DNA of 51,741 nucleotides, from positions 1 through 51,741 of the forward strand of contig NZ_JAUZQF010000049.1 of the NCBI RefSeq assembly GCF_030718205.1, read 5' to 3'. The position numbers and the translations under genes were made by a program. Of this stretch, positions 32,727-39,942 are shown in pieces (position 1 is the stretch's first letter; each line of letters opens with the position of its first letter). The stretch is from Nonomuraea turcica. GTDB lineage: Bacteria; Actinomycetota; Actinomycetes; Streptosporangiales; Streptosporangiaceae. The notes under the pieces are model-generated. The model was not told where the DNA came from. It was given only the letters and a program-made list of their open reading frames with translations, and ran no database searches.

Positions 32727-33967
32727 CCGGCACCTTCCGGCACCGCGTGCCGGGCGCGGACCACCGGGACGAGGGCGGCGGCCGTCGCGCCGATCAGGCC
32801 GGGGATGGCGAACAGGTAGAAGTTCCACTCCACGCCCAGCTGGGAGGACAGGATCCAGCCGCCCATCGACGGCCCGAGGATGGCGCCGAGCCGTCCGACC
32901 GACAACGCCCAGCCGATCCCGGCTCCGCGGAGGTCCTCGGGATAGCGGTTGACGATGAAGGCGTTGGTCATCACCTGCGAGCCGATGAACCCCAGCCCGC
33001 TGACGAACATCAGCAGGAACAGCAGCACGATCGCGGGACGCGTGCTCATCGCGATGAGGCTGACCGAGCCGACGAGGAAGGCCGTGGACACGACCGGCTT
33101 GATCCCGATCCCGTCGGCGATGCGCCCGCCGGCGATCATGCCGAGTCCCGCGCCCACCCACATGGCGGCCGTCTGCAGCAGCGCCGACCCGAGCGAGTAG
33201 CCGCTGGTCCTCATGATGGTGGGCAGCCAGGTGCTGATGCCGAAGACCAGCAGCAGGCCGCAGAACGACGCGATCCAGAACAGCACGGTCACCGTGCGCG
33301 TGCCGGGGGCGAGCAGGGGCTTCAGGCCGAACAGGTCGCTTCGGGCGGCGGGCCGGGCGGAGCGGTCGGCGTGGACGGGGCTCTCCGGGAGGATCCGCGC
33401 GGCGATCGGCAGCAGCACCAGCGCGGGCGCGGCGCCGATGACGTAGATCCAGTGCCACGACGCGTGCGGCAGCAGCCCCGCGCCGAGCAGCGGGGCGAGC
33501 AGGGCGCCGAGGGCGTACCCGGACATCATGAGCCCGACGTTGCGGCTGCGCCGCCCCGGGTCGGACAGGTCGGCCACGTACGCGGTCAGGGTCGGCAGCA
33601 CCACGCCGAGCCCGACGCCCACGAGCAGGCGGGCCGCGCCGAACACGGCGAAGCCGGGTGCCACGGCGCAGGCGAGCATGCCGGCGGAGAACGTTCCGGC
33701 GCCGGTCAGCAGCAGCCGGCGCGGGCCGAGGCGGCTGATCGCCGCGCCGGCGAGGCCGGCGCCGATCATCATGCCGACGGCCACGAGGGATCCGACCGTG
33801 CCCGCCGTCGCCGCGTCGCCGCCCATGTTGCGGTCGGCGAGCATCGAGGGCACGGTGACGCCGTAGCAGGCGAGGTCGTAACCCTCCAGGGCCGCGAAGA
33901 TCGCGACCACGATGAGCATGGTCTTCTCGGAAAGCGTTCGTCGGGCGGTGGTGGGGGTGGTGTGCAT
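32723..33967 (-). CDS. MFS transporter, aromatic acid:H+ symporter type
   Basis: A 414-residue membrane protein with 12 predicted helices. AALEGYDLACYGVTVPSML in helix 1 carries the D-Y motif of the AAHS (PcaK/BenK) family, and the loop 2-3 motif is AISRLGPRRLLLTG. It likely imports gamma-resorcylate or a related hydroxybenzoate by proton symport. It sits inside the resorcinol operon between the hydroxylase and maleylacetate reductase genes. Confidence 0.88.
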   Translation of the reverse strand: MHTTPTTARRTLSEKTMLIVVAIFAALEGYDLACYGVTVPSMLADRNMGGDAATAGTVGSLVAVGMMIGAGLAGAAISRLGPRRLLLTGAGTFSAGMLACAVAPGFAVFGAARLLVGVGLGVVLPTLTAYVADLSDPGRRSRNVGLMMSGYALGALLAPLLGAGLLPHASWHWIYVIGAAPALVLLPIAARILPESPVHADRSARPAARSDLFGLKPLLAPGTRTVTVLFWIASFCGLLLVFGISTWLPTIMRTSGYSLGSALLQTAAMWVGAGLGMIAGGRIADGIGIKPVVSTAFLVGSVSLIAMSTRPAIVLLFLLMFVSGLGFIGSQVMTNAFIVNRYPEDLRGAGIGWALSVGRLGAILGPSMGGWILSSQLGVEWNFYLFAIPGLIGATAAALVPVVRARHAVPEGAG

Positions 33968-34003
33968 GGCTGCTCCAGCCGTGTTGCAGGGGGTGTTCGG
34001 AGT

Positions 34004-35611
34004 TCAGAGGCTGTGGGAGGCGCCGGCGGGTACGGTCGCGCCGGTGCCGAGGCCGGCGAGGAGTTCGCCGGCGAGAATGCGGGTCGCCGCGGCGTCGCAG
34101 GCGGTGCCGAAGACATAGAAATCGGGGCGGACGGCGACGGCGGAGCAGCCGTGCCCGGTGAACCACCCATGGTAGGTGCCGTCCACGTCGAACAGGACAT
34201 CGCCGCTGGTGGGAGCCTCCCAGGCCAGGGTGGCGACACGGACGCCGGCGGCCTCCAGCGCGGTGACGAGGCCGTCGCGGTCGAGCTCCCGGCGCACCGG
34301 TTCGGTCACCAGCAGGTGGAAGCCGTGGCCGATGATCTGGTCGAGGCGGGCGCGGCGGGCGCCGTCGTCCACTACGCCCTGGACCGACAGCTCTCCCCGC
34401 CCGGGCGCCGACTCCTTCGCCAGGAAGCCCGTCGCCAGACCGGGGAAGCGGATCTTCTCCTGTTTCCGTCCCTTGGCCCGCCGGGCGAGCAGTTCCCTGT
34501 TGCGGGCGGCGGCGGCTTCGGGGTCGCGGATGGTCTGCAGCCGGCCGAGCTCGATGCCCTTCTCGACGACCGCGCGCACGTGCGGCTCCCGCTCGGGCTG
34601 GTAACTGTCGAGGAGGTCCTCCTCCGCCCGCCCGGTCAGGATCAGGTCCAGTTTGAAGGCGAGGTTCTGGGCGTCGCGGATGCCCGAGCACATGCCCTGC
34701 CCGAGGAAGGGCGGCATCTGGTGCGCGGCGTCCCCGGCGAGCATGATCCGCCCGATCCGCCAGTGGTGCGCGATCAGCGAGCGGAAGGTGTACGTGGCAA
34801 CCCTGATGAGGTCGGCGTCCTGCGGCCCGAGGTAGGCCGCGACCCTGGCCCAGACCAGCTCGGGAGCGCTCTGGACGGCGAAGTCCTCCTCCGAGTCGAG
34901 CATGAAGCTGAACCGGTGGTGCGACGGCCCGAGCGAGATGATCGACGTCGGCCGGCGGGGATCGCCGACCTGGCGTGCCGGCGGCACGTCGACCGGCCGG
35001 CGCAGGCGGAAGTCGCAGACCATCCACGGCTCGGAGAATCCGTAGTCGTCCTGGTCGATGCCGAGCGACCGGCGGACGAAGCTGTTGCCGCCGTCGCACG
35101 CCACGACGTAACGCGCGGTCACGGCGCCGGGGCCGTCGGGGCCTTCGACGGTGACCACGACGCCGGACGCGGTCTGCTCCAGCGCTGTCACCCGGTCCCC
35201 GTGCCTGATCGTCACCTGCGGGAAACTCCGGCAGACCCGATCGAGGGCGTCTTCGAGATCCGGCTGGTACATCATGTACCACTCGGCCCAGCCGCTGCGG
35301 CCCACCTCGGCGTAGTCGACGTCGATGAGCACCTCGCCGTCAGCGTCGCACCACTCGTAGGTGCGCTGCACGTGCACCTTCGGCAGCAGCTCCTGGGCCA
35401 CGCCGAGCTTGTCCAGCGTGCGCATCGTCTCGTCGTCGAAGATCGCGGCGCGGGGCAGGTTGTAGAGGCCGGCGTACCGCTCCAGGACGATCACGCGATG
35501 CCCGGCCTGGGCCAGCAGGGCGGCCGTCGCCATCCCGACCGGCCCATACCCCACTACGGCGACATCGCACTCTCCCATCACCGTGTGGTGACCGTGTTGT
35601 GAGCTTGACAT
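34004..35611 (-). CDS. FAD-dependent aromatic hydroxylase, probable resorcinol 4-hydroxylase (tsdA-like)
   Basis: A 535-residue group A flavoprotein monooxygenase. The FAD dinucleotide motif is VAVVGYGPVGMATAALLAQA (about residues 17-36), the DG motif is YVVACDGGNSFVRR, and the second FAD motif is RIMLAGDAAHQMPPFLGQG. The C-terminal 120 residues are the thioredoxin-like tail of the MhpA/phenol hydroxylase type. From context it converts resorcinol to hydroxyquinol using NAD(P)H and O2. First gene of the minus-strand operon. A TTGACT-17-TACGGT promoter would start transcription at ATG 35611, implying a leaderless mRNA; ATG 35578 (MGECD) is the alternative. Confidence 0.85.
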   Translation of the reverse strand: MSSSQHGHHTVMGECDVAVVGYGPVGMATAALLAQAGHRVIVLERYAGLYNLPRAAIFDDETMRTLDKLGVAQELLPKVHVQRTYEWCDADGEVLIDVDYAEVGRSGWAEWYMMYQPDLEDALDRVCRSFPQVTIRHGDRVTALEQTASGVVVTVEGPDGPGAVTARYVVACDGGNSFVRRSLGIDQDDYGFSEPWMVCDFRLRRPVDVPPARQVGDPRRPTSIISLGPSHHRFSFMLDSEEDFAVQSAPELVWARVAAYLGPQDADLIRVATYTFRSLIAHHWRIGRIMLAGDAAHQMPPFLGQGMCSGIRDAQNLAFKLDLILTGRAEEDLLDSYQPEREPHVRAVVEKGIELGRLQTIRDPEAAAARNRELLARRAKGRKQEKIRFPGLATGFLAKESAPGRGELSVQGVVDDGARRARLDQIIGHGFHLLVTEPVRRELDRDGLVTALEAAGVRVATLAWEAPTSGDVLFDVDGTYHGWFTGHGCSAVAVRPDFYVFGTACDAAATRILAGELLAGLGTGATVPAGASHSL

Positions 35612-35617
35612 GCGGTC

Positions 35618-35646
35618 ACCGTACTTTCCACTATTAATGAAGTCAA
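35618..35646 (-). promoter_or_regulatory. Promoter of the resorcinol operon
   Basis: On the minus strand TTGACT (35641-35646) and TACGGT (35618-35623) are separated by 17 bp. The start would fall at the hydroxylase ATG. The symmetric element CAAT-N4-ATTG (35644-35655) overlaps the -35 and could be an IclR operator serving both directions. Confidence 0.55.
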
Positions 35647-35680
35647 TGCATATTGGTGAAACAGACAGAGGGGTACGGAC

Positions 35681-36640
35681 ATGCGCAAGATCGGCTTGGA
35701 GGAGCACTTCGTCACGGAGGAGCTCGTCGGCTACGGCGCCGGGACGGCCACGGTCGCCCGCCCCGACGCGTGGCGCGAGGCCTCGCGCCGGCTGCTCGAC
35801 CTCGCGGAGGAGCGCCTGCCGGCGATGGACGCGGCCGGCGTCGACGTCCAGGTGCTCTCGCTCAACTCCCCCGGCATCCAGGCCGAGACCGACCCGGCGG
35901 TCGCCGTGGCGCGGGCGACGGCGGTGAACGACTTCCTCGCCGGCGTCATCGCCGAGCACCCGACCCGCTTCGCCGGCTTCGCCGCGCTGCCCCTGCAGGA
36001 CCCGCAGGCGGCCGCCAAGGAGCTGGAGCGCGCCGTCACCCAGCTCGGTCTGCGGGGCGCGCTGGTCAACGCGCACACTCAGGGCCGCTATCTGGATCAC
36101 CCCTCGCTGCGGGTGGTGTGGGAGTACGCGGAAGGGCTCGACGTGCCGCTCTACCTGCACCCGGCCAACGGCTACGACGCTCCGCACGTGTTGTCGGACC
36201 ACCCCGAGCTCATCGGGCCCATGTGGAGCTGGGGCACCGACACCGCCGCGCACGCGCTGCGCCTGGTCTTCGGCGGTGTCTTCGACGACTTCCCCAACGC
36301 GAAGCTGCTGCTGGGACACATGGGCGAAGGGCTGCCGTACGCGTTGTGGCGCCTCGACTCGCGCTGGGGCTTCCACAACCACCACGGCATCGAGCTGAAG
36401 CTGGGCAACCCGTCGGCGTACCTGCGCCGCAACCTCTACATCACCACGAGCGGCGTCTGCTCGGCCCCGCCGCTCCTGTGCGCCATGCTGGCACTCGGCG
36501 CCGACCACATCCTGTTCGGCTCCGACTATCCCTTCGAGGACATCGGCGAGGCCGCCGCCTTCCTCGACAACGCCCCCATCAGCGAGTCCGACCGGGCGAA
36601 GATCAGCCACCAGAACGCCGAGGCGCTGCTCAAGCTCTGA
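35681..36640 (+). CDS. Gamma-resorcylate (2,6-dihydroxybenzoate) decarboxylase (tsdB-type)
   Basis: A 319-residue amidohydrolase-family metal-dependent decarboxylase, removing CO2 from 2,6-dihydroxybenzoate to give resorcinol. Residues known to bind metal in the Rhizobium enzyme have counterparts here: Glu7 and His9 (LEEHF), His160 (LYLHPANG), His213 (LLGHMGEGLPY) and Asp282 (FGSDYPFED). The phrases VLSLNSPGIQAE and FAALPLQDP are also family-typical, and length matches (about 325). It is transcribed away from the hydroxylase operon, with GAGGGG 7 bases before the ATG. Other 2-hydroxybenzoate isomers remain possible substrates, but the adjacent hydroxyquinol genes fit gamma-resorcylate best. 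Confidence 0.92.
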   Translation: MRKIGLEEHFVTEELVGYGAGTATVARPDAWREASRRLLDLAEERLPAMDAAGVDVQVLSLNSPGIQAETDPAVAVARATAVNDFLAGVIAEHPTRFAGFAALPLQDPQAAAKELERAVTQLGLRGALVNAHTQGRYLDHPSLRVVWEYAEGLDVPLYLHPANGYDAPHVLSDHPELIGPMWSWGTDTAAHALRLVFGGVFDDFPNAKLLLGHMGEGLPYALWRLDSRWGFHNHHGIELKLGNPSAYLRRNLYITTSGVCSAPPLLCAMLALGADHILFGSDYPFEDIGEAAAFLDNAPISESDRAKISHQNAEALLKL

Positions 36641-36643
36641 AAA

Positions 36644-36680
36644 CGGCCCCGCCGGCCCCGCGACGGGGCCGGCAGGGCCG
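36644..36680. terminator. Bidirectional terminator between convergent genes
   Basis: An inner perfect 10-bp stem (GCCGGCCCCG, loop CGA) is extended by CGGCCC/GGGCCG. It lies between the ends of the decarboxylase and alpha/beta hydrolase genes. Confidence 0.75.
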
Positions 36681-36683
36681 CCG

Positions 36684-37409
36684 TCAGGCCTTGAGCAGGG
36701 CGGCGGCGAGCTCGGCCGGGCGGGTGAACTGGGCTTCATGGCTGCCCGGGTGCTCGATGACAGGCGTGTCGGGCCCGAGGCGCTGCGGGAAGCGGGGCGT
36801 CCAGCCGTACTCGCCGAGCGGCAGGGCGAAGTCGTCGGTTCCGATCACATAACTGGCCGGCACGCCGAGCGCCGCCGGGTCCACCGGGGTGACGGTCTCG
36901 GTGAAGTACCGCATCGGCTGCGGCACCAGCAGGTTGTGGATCAGGCGCTGCGTGCTCTCGTCGGCGTCCTGCATGAACGCGCCGCAGAACACCTCGTAGG
37001 GGAAGACGATGCTGTTGTTGCCGGAGGCCGCCGCGAGCTGGGTGAACATCTCGGCGTAGTGCGGCGGCACCTCCCCCATCAGGGGTGTGTCCTGCGCCGG
37101 GACGAACGCGCCCCAGTAGACGAGCTTGCGCAGCCGGGGCGCGAGCCGGTGGGCGGCGCCGGTCATCGGGTAGCCGCCCCAGCTGTGCCCGACCATGGTG
37201 ACGTCCGTCAGGTCATGACGCTCGACGAGGTCGACGATGAAGTCGCCGACCTCCGCCAGGCTGTAGCGCCCGGGGTCGTCGCCGTCGGCCAGGCCTGGCA
37301 GGGTAGGGGCCAGGACGCGGTGCCCGGCGGCACGCAGGTGCTGGGCGACCAGCCGCCAGGTCCAGCCCTCGTGACAGGCACCGGTGATGAGGACGAAAGT
37401 CTCTGCCAT
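36684..37409 (-). CDS. Alpha/beta hydrolase, SABP2/methylesterase-like
   Basis: A 241-residue cytoplasmic hydrolase. The start FVLITGACHEGWTWRLVAQHL closely resembles the HGACHGAWCW region of plant salicylate methyl esterases (SABP2 family). The nucleophile is Ser76 in MVGHSWGG, the acid probably in VIGTDDFALP, and the base His224 in PGSHEAQF. It is transcribed divergently from the PaaX regulator of the salicylyl-CoA genes. Possible roles are release of salicylate from methyl salicylate or hydrolysis of gentisyl-CoA; both are inference. GAGGAG lies 6 bases before ATG 37409. Confidence 0.82.
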   Translation of the reverse strand: MAETFVLITGACHEGWTWRLVAQHLRAAGHRVLAPTLPGLADGDDPGRYSLAEVGDFIVDLVERHDLTDVTMVGHSWGGYPMTGAAHRLAPRLRKLVYWGAFVPAQDTPLMGEVPPHYAEMFTQLAAASGNNSIVFPYEVFCGAFMQDADESTQRLIHNLLVPQPMRYFTETVTPVDPAALGVPASYVIGTDDFALPLGEYGWTPRFPQRLGPDTPVIEHPGSHEAQFTRPAELAAALLKA

Positions 37410-37461
37410 GGCGTCTCCTCGTGACGTGGCGGCCCCGCCACCGAGCGTGGTGGTGAGTTCT

Positions 37462-37509
37462 TTGAAATATGGGCTATCCATGAGACGATCGTCAAGCAAT
37501 TGAAACATG
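37462..37509. promoter_or_regulatory. Direct repeats TTGAAAYATG in the divergent promoter
   Basis: TTGAAATATG (37462-37471) and TTGAAACATG (37500-37509) lie 38 bp apart, start to start, between the hydrolase and PaaX genes. Candidate PaaX or other regulator sites; the second one is 16 bp before the PaaX start. Confidence 0.4.
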
Positions 37510-37525
37510 TCATCGGGAGGCGCGA

Positions 37526-38335
37526 GTGAAGCCACGGTCGCTGGTCTTCGATGTGTTCGGCGACTACCTGCGCTATCGCGGAGGAGAGGTCCGGCTGCGC
37601 GGCCTGGTGGCACTCATGGGGTGCTTCGACGTGCCCGAGGCGACGGTGCGCGTGATGGTCGCGCGGATGCGCAAGGAGGGCTGGCTGGAGGGCCGCCGCG
37701 AGGGCAGGGAGACCAGCTATGTCCTCACCGACGCCGCCTGGCGGCTGCTCGACGACGGCAGGGCGCGGATCTTCGCCCGCGAGCCCGGACCGTGGGACGG
37801 CCAGTGGCACATGGTCATCTACTCGGTGCCTGAGTCGGAGCGGACCCTGCGCGAGCAGCTGCGCAAGCGGCTGGCCTGGCTCGGGTTCGGCATGTTGTCC
37901 GCCTCGGTGTGGATCAGTCCCCACGACCGGATCGCGCAGGTCAGGGCCGACTTCGCCGACCATCCCGCGATCCGGCTCGATGTGCTGCGCGCCCGCTCGG
38001 AAGGGGCCGCGGCCGACCGGGAGATGGCGGCCAGGTCCTGGGACCTGGCCGGGCTGGACAAGGACTACCGCGGGCTGCTCGACCACTACCGCCCCCGGCT
38101 GGCCCGCTACCGCGCCGGCGAGCTGCGCGGCAGGCAGGCGCTGGTCGAGCGGATGCAGCTGATCCACGACTACCGCATGTTCCCGTTCCGGGATCCCGAC
38201 CTGCCGCCCGAGCTCCTGCCCGAGGGCTGGTGCGGCCGGGCCGCCCATGAGATGTTCCTCGAGGCCCACGGCCTGCTGCGGAGCGAGGCCGAGGCGTACG
38301 TCGACCGCCTGGTCGCCAATCCCACGGCGACCTGA
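37526..38335 (+). CDS. PaaX-family transcriptional regulator
   Basis: A 269-residue regulator. Residues about 1-70 are the PaaX winged helix (SLVFDVFGDYLRYRGGEVRL, VPEATVRVMVARMRKEGWLE), followed by the central domain (WDGQWHMVIYSVPESERTLR) and the C-terminal PaaX_C region (LIHDYRMFPFRDPDLPPELLP). PaaX proteins respond to aryl-CoA esters such as phenylacetyl-CoA. Here the likely ligand is salicylyl-CoA or gentisyl-CoA, because the salicylyl-CoA genes follow 71 bp downstream. GGGAGG precedes GTG 37526. Confidence 0.9.
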   Translation: MKPRSLVFDVFGDYLRYRGGEVRLRGLVALMGCFDVPEATVRVMVARMRKEGWLEGRREGRETSYVLTDAAWRLLDDGRARIFAREPGPWDGQWHMVIYSVPESERTLREQLRKRLAWLGFGMLSASVWISPHDRIAQVRADFADHPAIRLDVLRARSEGAAADREMAARSWDLAGLDKDYRGLLDHYRPRLARYRAGELRGRQALVERMQLIHDYRMFPFRDPDLPPELLPEGWCGRAAHEMFLEAHGLLRSEAEAYVDRLVANPTAT

Positions 38336-38339
38336 TTCG

Positions 38340-38374
38340 TGTCATTTTCTGGACGACGGTGAATCAGATGTCAT
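38340..38374 (+). promoter_or_regulatory. Control region of the salicylyl-CoA operon with TGTCAT repeats
   Basis: TGTCAT occurs at 38340-38345 and again at 38369-38374 in the short gap before the hydroxylase gene. These are possible operator half-sites. No firm -35/-10 could be assigned. Confidence 0.3.
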
Positions 38375-38406
38375 ATGTTGGCGGTTGTGAGAGTGAAGGA
38401 AGCACG

Positions 38407-39942
38407 ATGAGGGTCGCGTGCGTGGGCGGCGGCCCGGGCGGACTGTTCCTCGCCACGCTGATCAAGCGGGACCGGCCGGAGTCGGAGGTCGTGGTCTTCG
38501 AGCGCAACCGCCCCGACGACACGTTCGGGTTCGGGGTGGTCTTCTCCGACGCCACCCTTGGCGCGATCGACGCCGCCGACCCGGTGCTCAGCGAGGCACT
38601 GGAGAAGCACGGCCGGCACTGGGACGAGATCGAGGTACGGGTGCACGGCGCGCGGGAGCGCGTCGGCGGCATGGGCATGGCCGCGGTGGTCCGCAAGACC
38701 CTGCTCACCCTGCTCCAGGAGCGGGCCCGCGCCGAGGGCGTGACCATGCGTTTCGAGCACGAGATCAACGATCCGGCCGAGCTGGACGGCTTCGACCTGG
38801 TGGTCGCCTGCGACGGCGCCAACAGCCGGTTCCGGCGGATGTTCGCCGGCGACTTCGGCCCCACCGCGGAGGTCGCGGCCGCCAAGTTCATCTGGTTCGG
38901 CACGACGTACATGTTCGACGGGCTGACGTTCGTCCACGAGGACGGCCCGCACGGGGTGTTCGCCGCGCACGCCTATCCCATCAGCGACTCGCTCAGCACC
39001 TTCATCGTGGAGACCGACGCCGACTCGTGGGCCGCGGCCGGGCTGGACGCGTTCGACCCGGCGACACCGCCCGGGGTGAGCGACGAGAAGAGCAAGGCCT
39101 ACCTGGAGCGGCTCTTCCACGACCAGATCGACGGTCACTCCCTCGTCGGCAACAACTCCCGGTGGGCGAACTTCGCCACCCGCAAGGCGCGCTCGTGGCG
39201 GCGCGGCACCTGGGTGCTGCTCGGCGACGCCGCTCACACGGCGCACTTCTCGGTAGGTTCGGGCACCAAGATGGCGATGGAGGACGCCGTCGCCCTCGCC
39301 CAGGCCCTGGCCGAGACGCCGCACGACATCCCCGCCGCCCTGGAGCTCTACGAGCTGCGGCGCCGCCCGCAGGTCGAGAAGATCCAGAACTCGGCACGGC
39401 CCAGCCTGTCCTGGTGGGAGCACTTCGGCCGCTACGTGCGCGCCTTCGACGATCCGCTGCAGTTCGCCTTCCACTTCCTGAGCCGCTCCATCCCACGCGC
39501 CAAGCTCGCCGTGCGCGACCGGCAGTTCGCCGAGCGGGTCGACCGATGGTGGCACGAGCGGCACGGAGCTCCCCCGCTGGACACTTCTTTCCTCAGCCTG
39601 CCCGGCCGCAGGGTGACCGCGACCGACGCCGCTCTCGTGGGGGACGACGGCACCGAGATCCCGATGGCCCCCTTCACCGGCCGTCCGTCCACCTCGGGCG
39701 TGTGGATCGATGCTCCCGGCAGCGAAGCCGATCTGCCGCAGGCCCTCGCTCACGTCCGCGCCAGCGTGGGCGCTCCGCTCGTCGGCGTGCGCGGCGGGAC
39801 TCCCCTGACCCGGGTGCTGGTCGCCGAGGAAGCGCGGCTCGCTCACGGCCTGCCTGCCGCGATCGTCGGGCGCTACGACGACGACGCCGCGGCCACACTG
39901 CTCCTGTCCGGCCGGGCCGACCTCGTGGGAGTCGCCGAGTGA
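38407..39942 (+). CDS. sdgC: Salicylyl-CoA 5-hydroxylase (FAD monooxygenase)
   Basis: A 511-residue flavoprotein that hydroxylates salicylyl-CoA to gentisyl-CoA. The FAD motif is VACVGGGPGGLFLATLIKR at the very start. FGFGVVFSDATLGAI is characteristic of the anthraniloyl/salicylyl-CoA monooxygenase family. LVVACDGANSRFR is the DG motif and VLLGDAAHTAHFSVGSG the second FAD motif. The protein lacks the C-terminal old-yellow-enzyme-like reductase half of the bifunctional aminobenzoyl-CoA enzymes; it has only about 140 residues after the FAD domain. GAAGGAA precedes the ATG. It heads a three-gene operon and overlaps the next gene by 4 bp (GTGA). Confidence 0.85.
   Translation: MRVACVGGGPGGLFLATLIKRDRPESEVVVFERNRPDDTFGFGVVFSDATLGAIDAADPVLSEALEKHGRHWDEIEVRVHGARERVGGMGMAAVVRKTLLTLLQERARAEGVTMRFEHEINDPAELDGFDLVVACDGANSRFRRMFAGDFGPTAEVAAAKFIWFGTTYMFDGLTFVHEDGPHGVFAAHAYPISDSLSTFIVETDADSWAAAGLDAFDPATPPGVSDEKSKAYLERLFHDQIDGHSLVGNNSRWANFATRKARSWRRGTWVLLGDAAHTAHFSVGSGTKMAMEDAVALAQALAETPHDIPAALELYELRRRPQVEKIQNSARPSLSWWEHFGRYVRAFDDPLQFAFHFLSRSIPRAKLAVRDRQFAERVDRWWHERHGAPPLDTSFLSLPGRRVTATDAALVGDDGTEIPMAPFTGRPSTSGVWIDAPGSEADLPQALAHVRASVGAPLVGVRGGTPLTRVLVAEEARLAHGLPAAIVGRYDDDAAATLLLSGRADLVGVAE

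Noticed and set aside
34004..35611. Possibility that the flavin hydroxylase is a 3-(3-hydroxyphenyl)propionate hydroxylase (MhpA)
   Set aside because: The fold is the same, but none of the meta-cleavage mhp genes are present and all neighbours fit resorcinol/hydroxyquinol.
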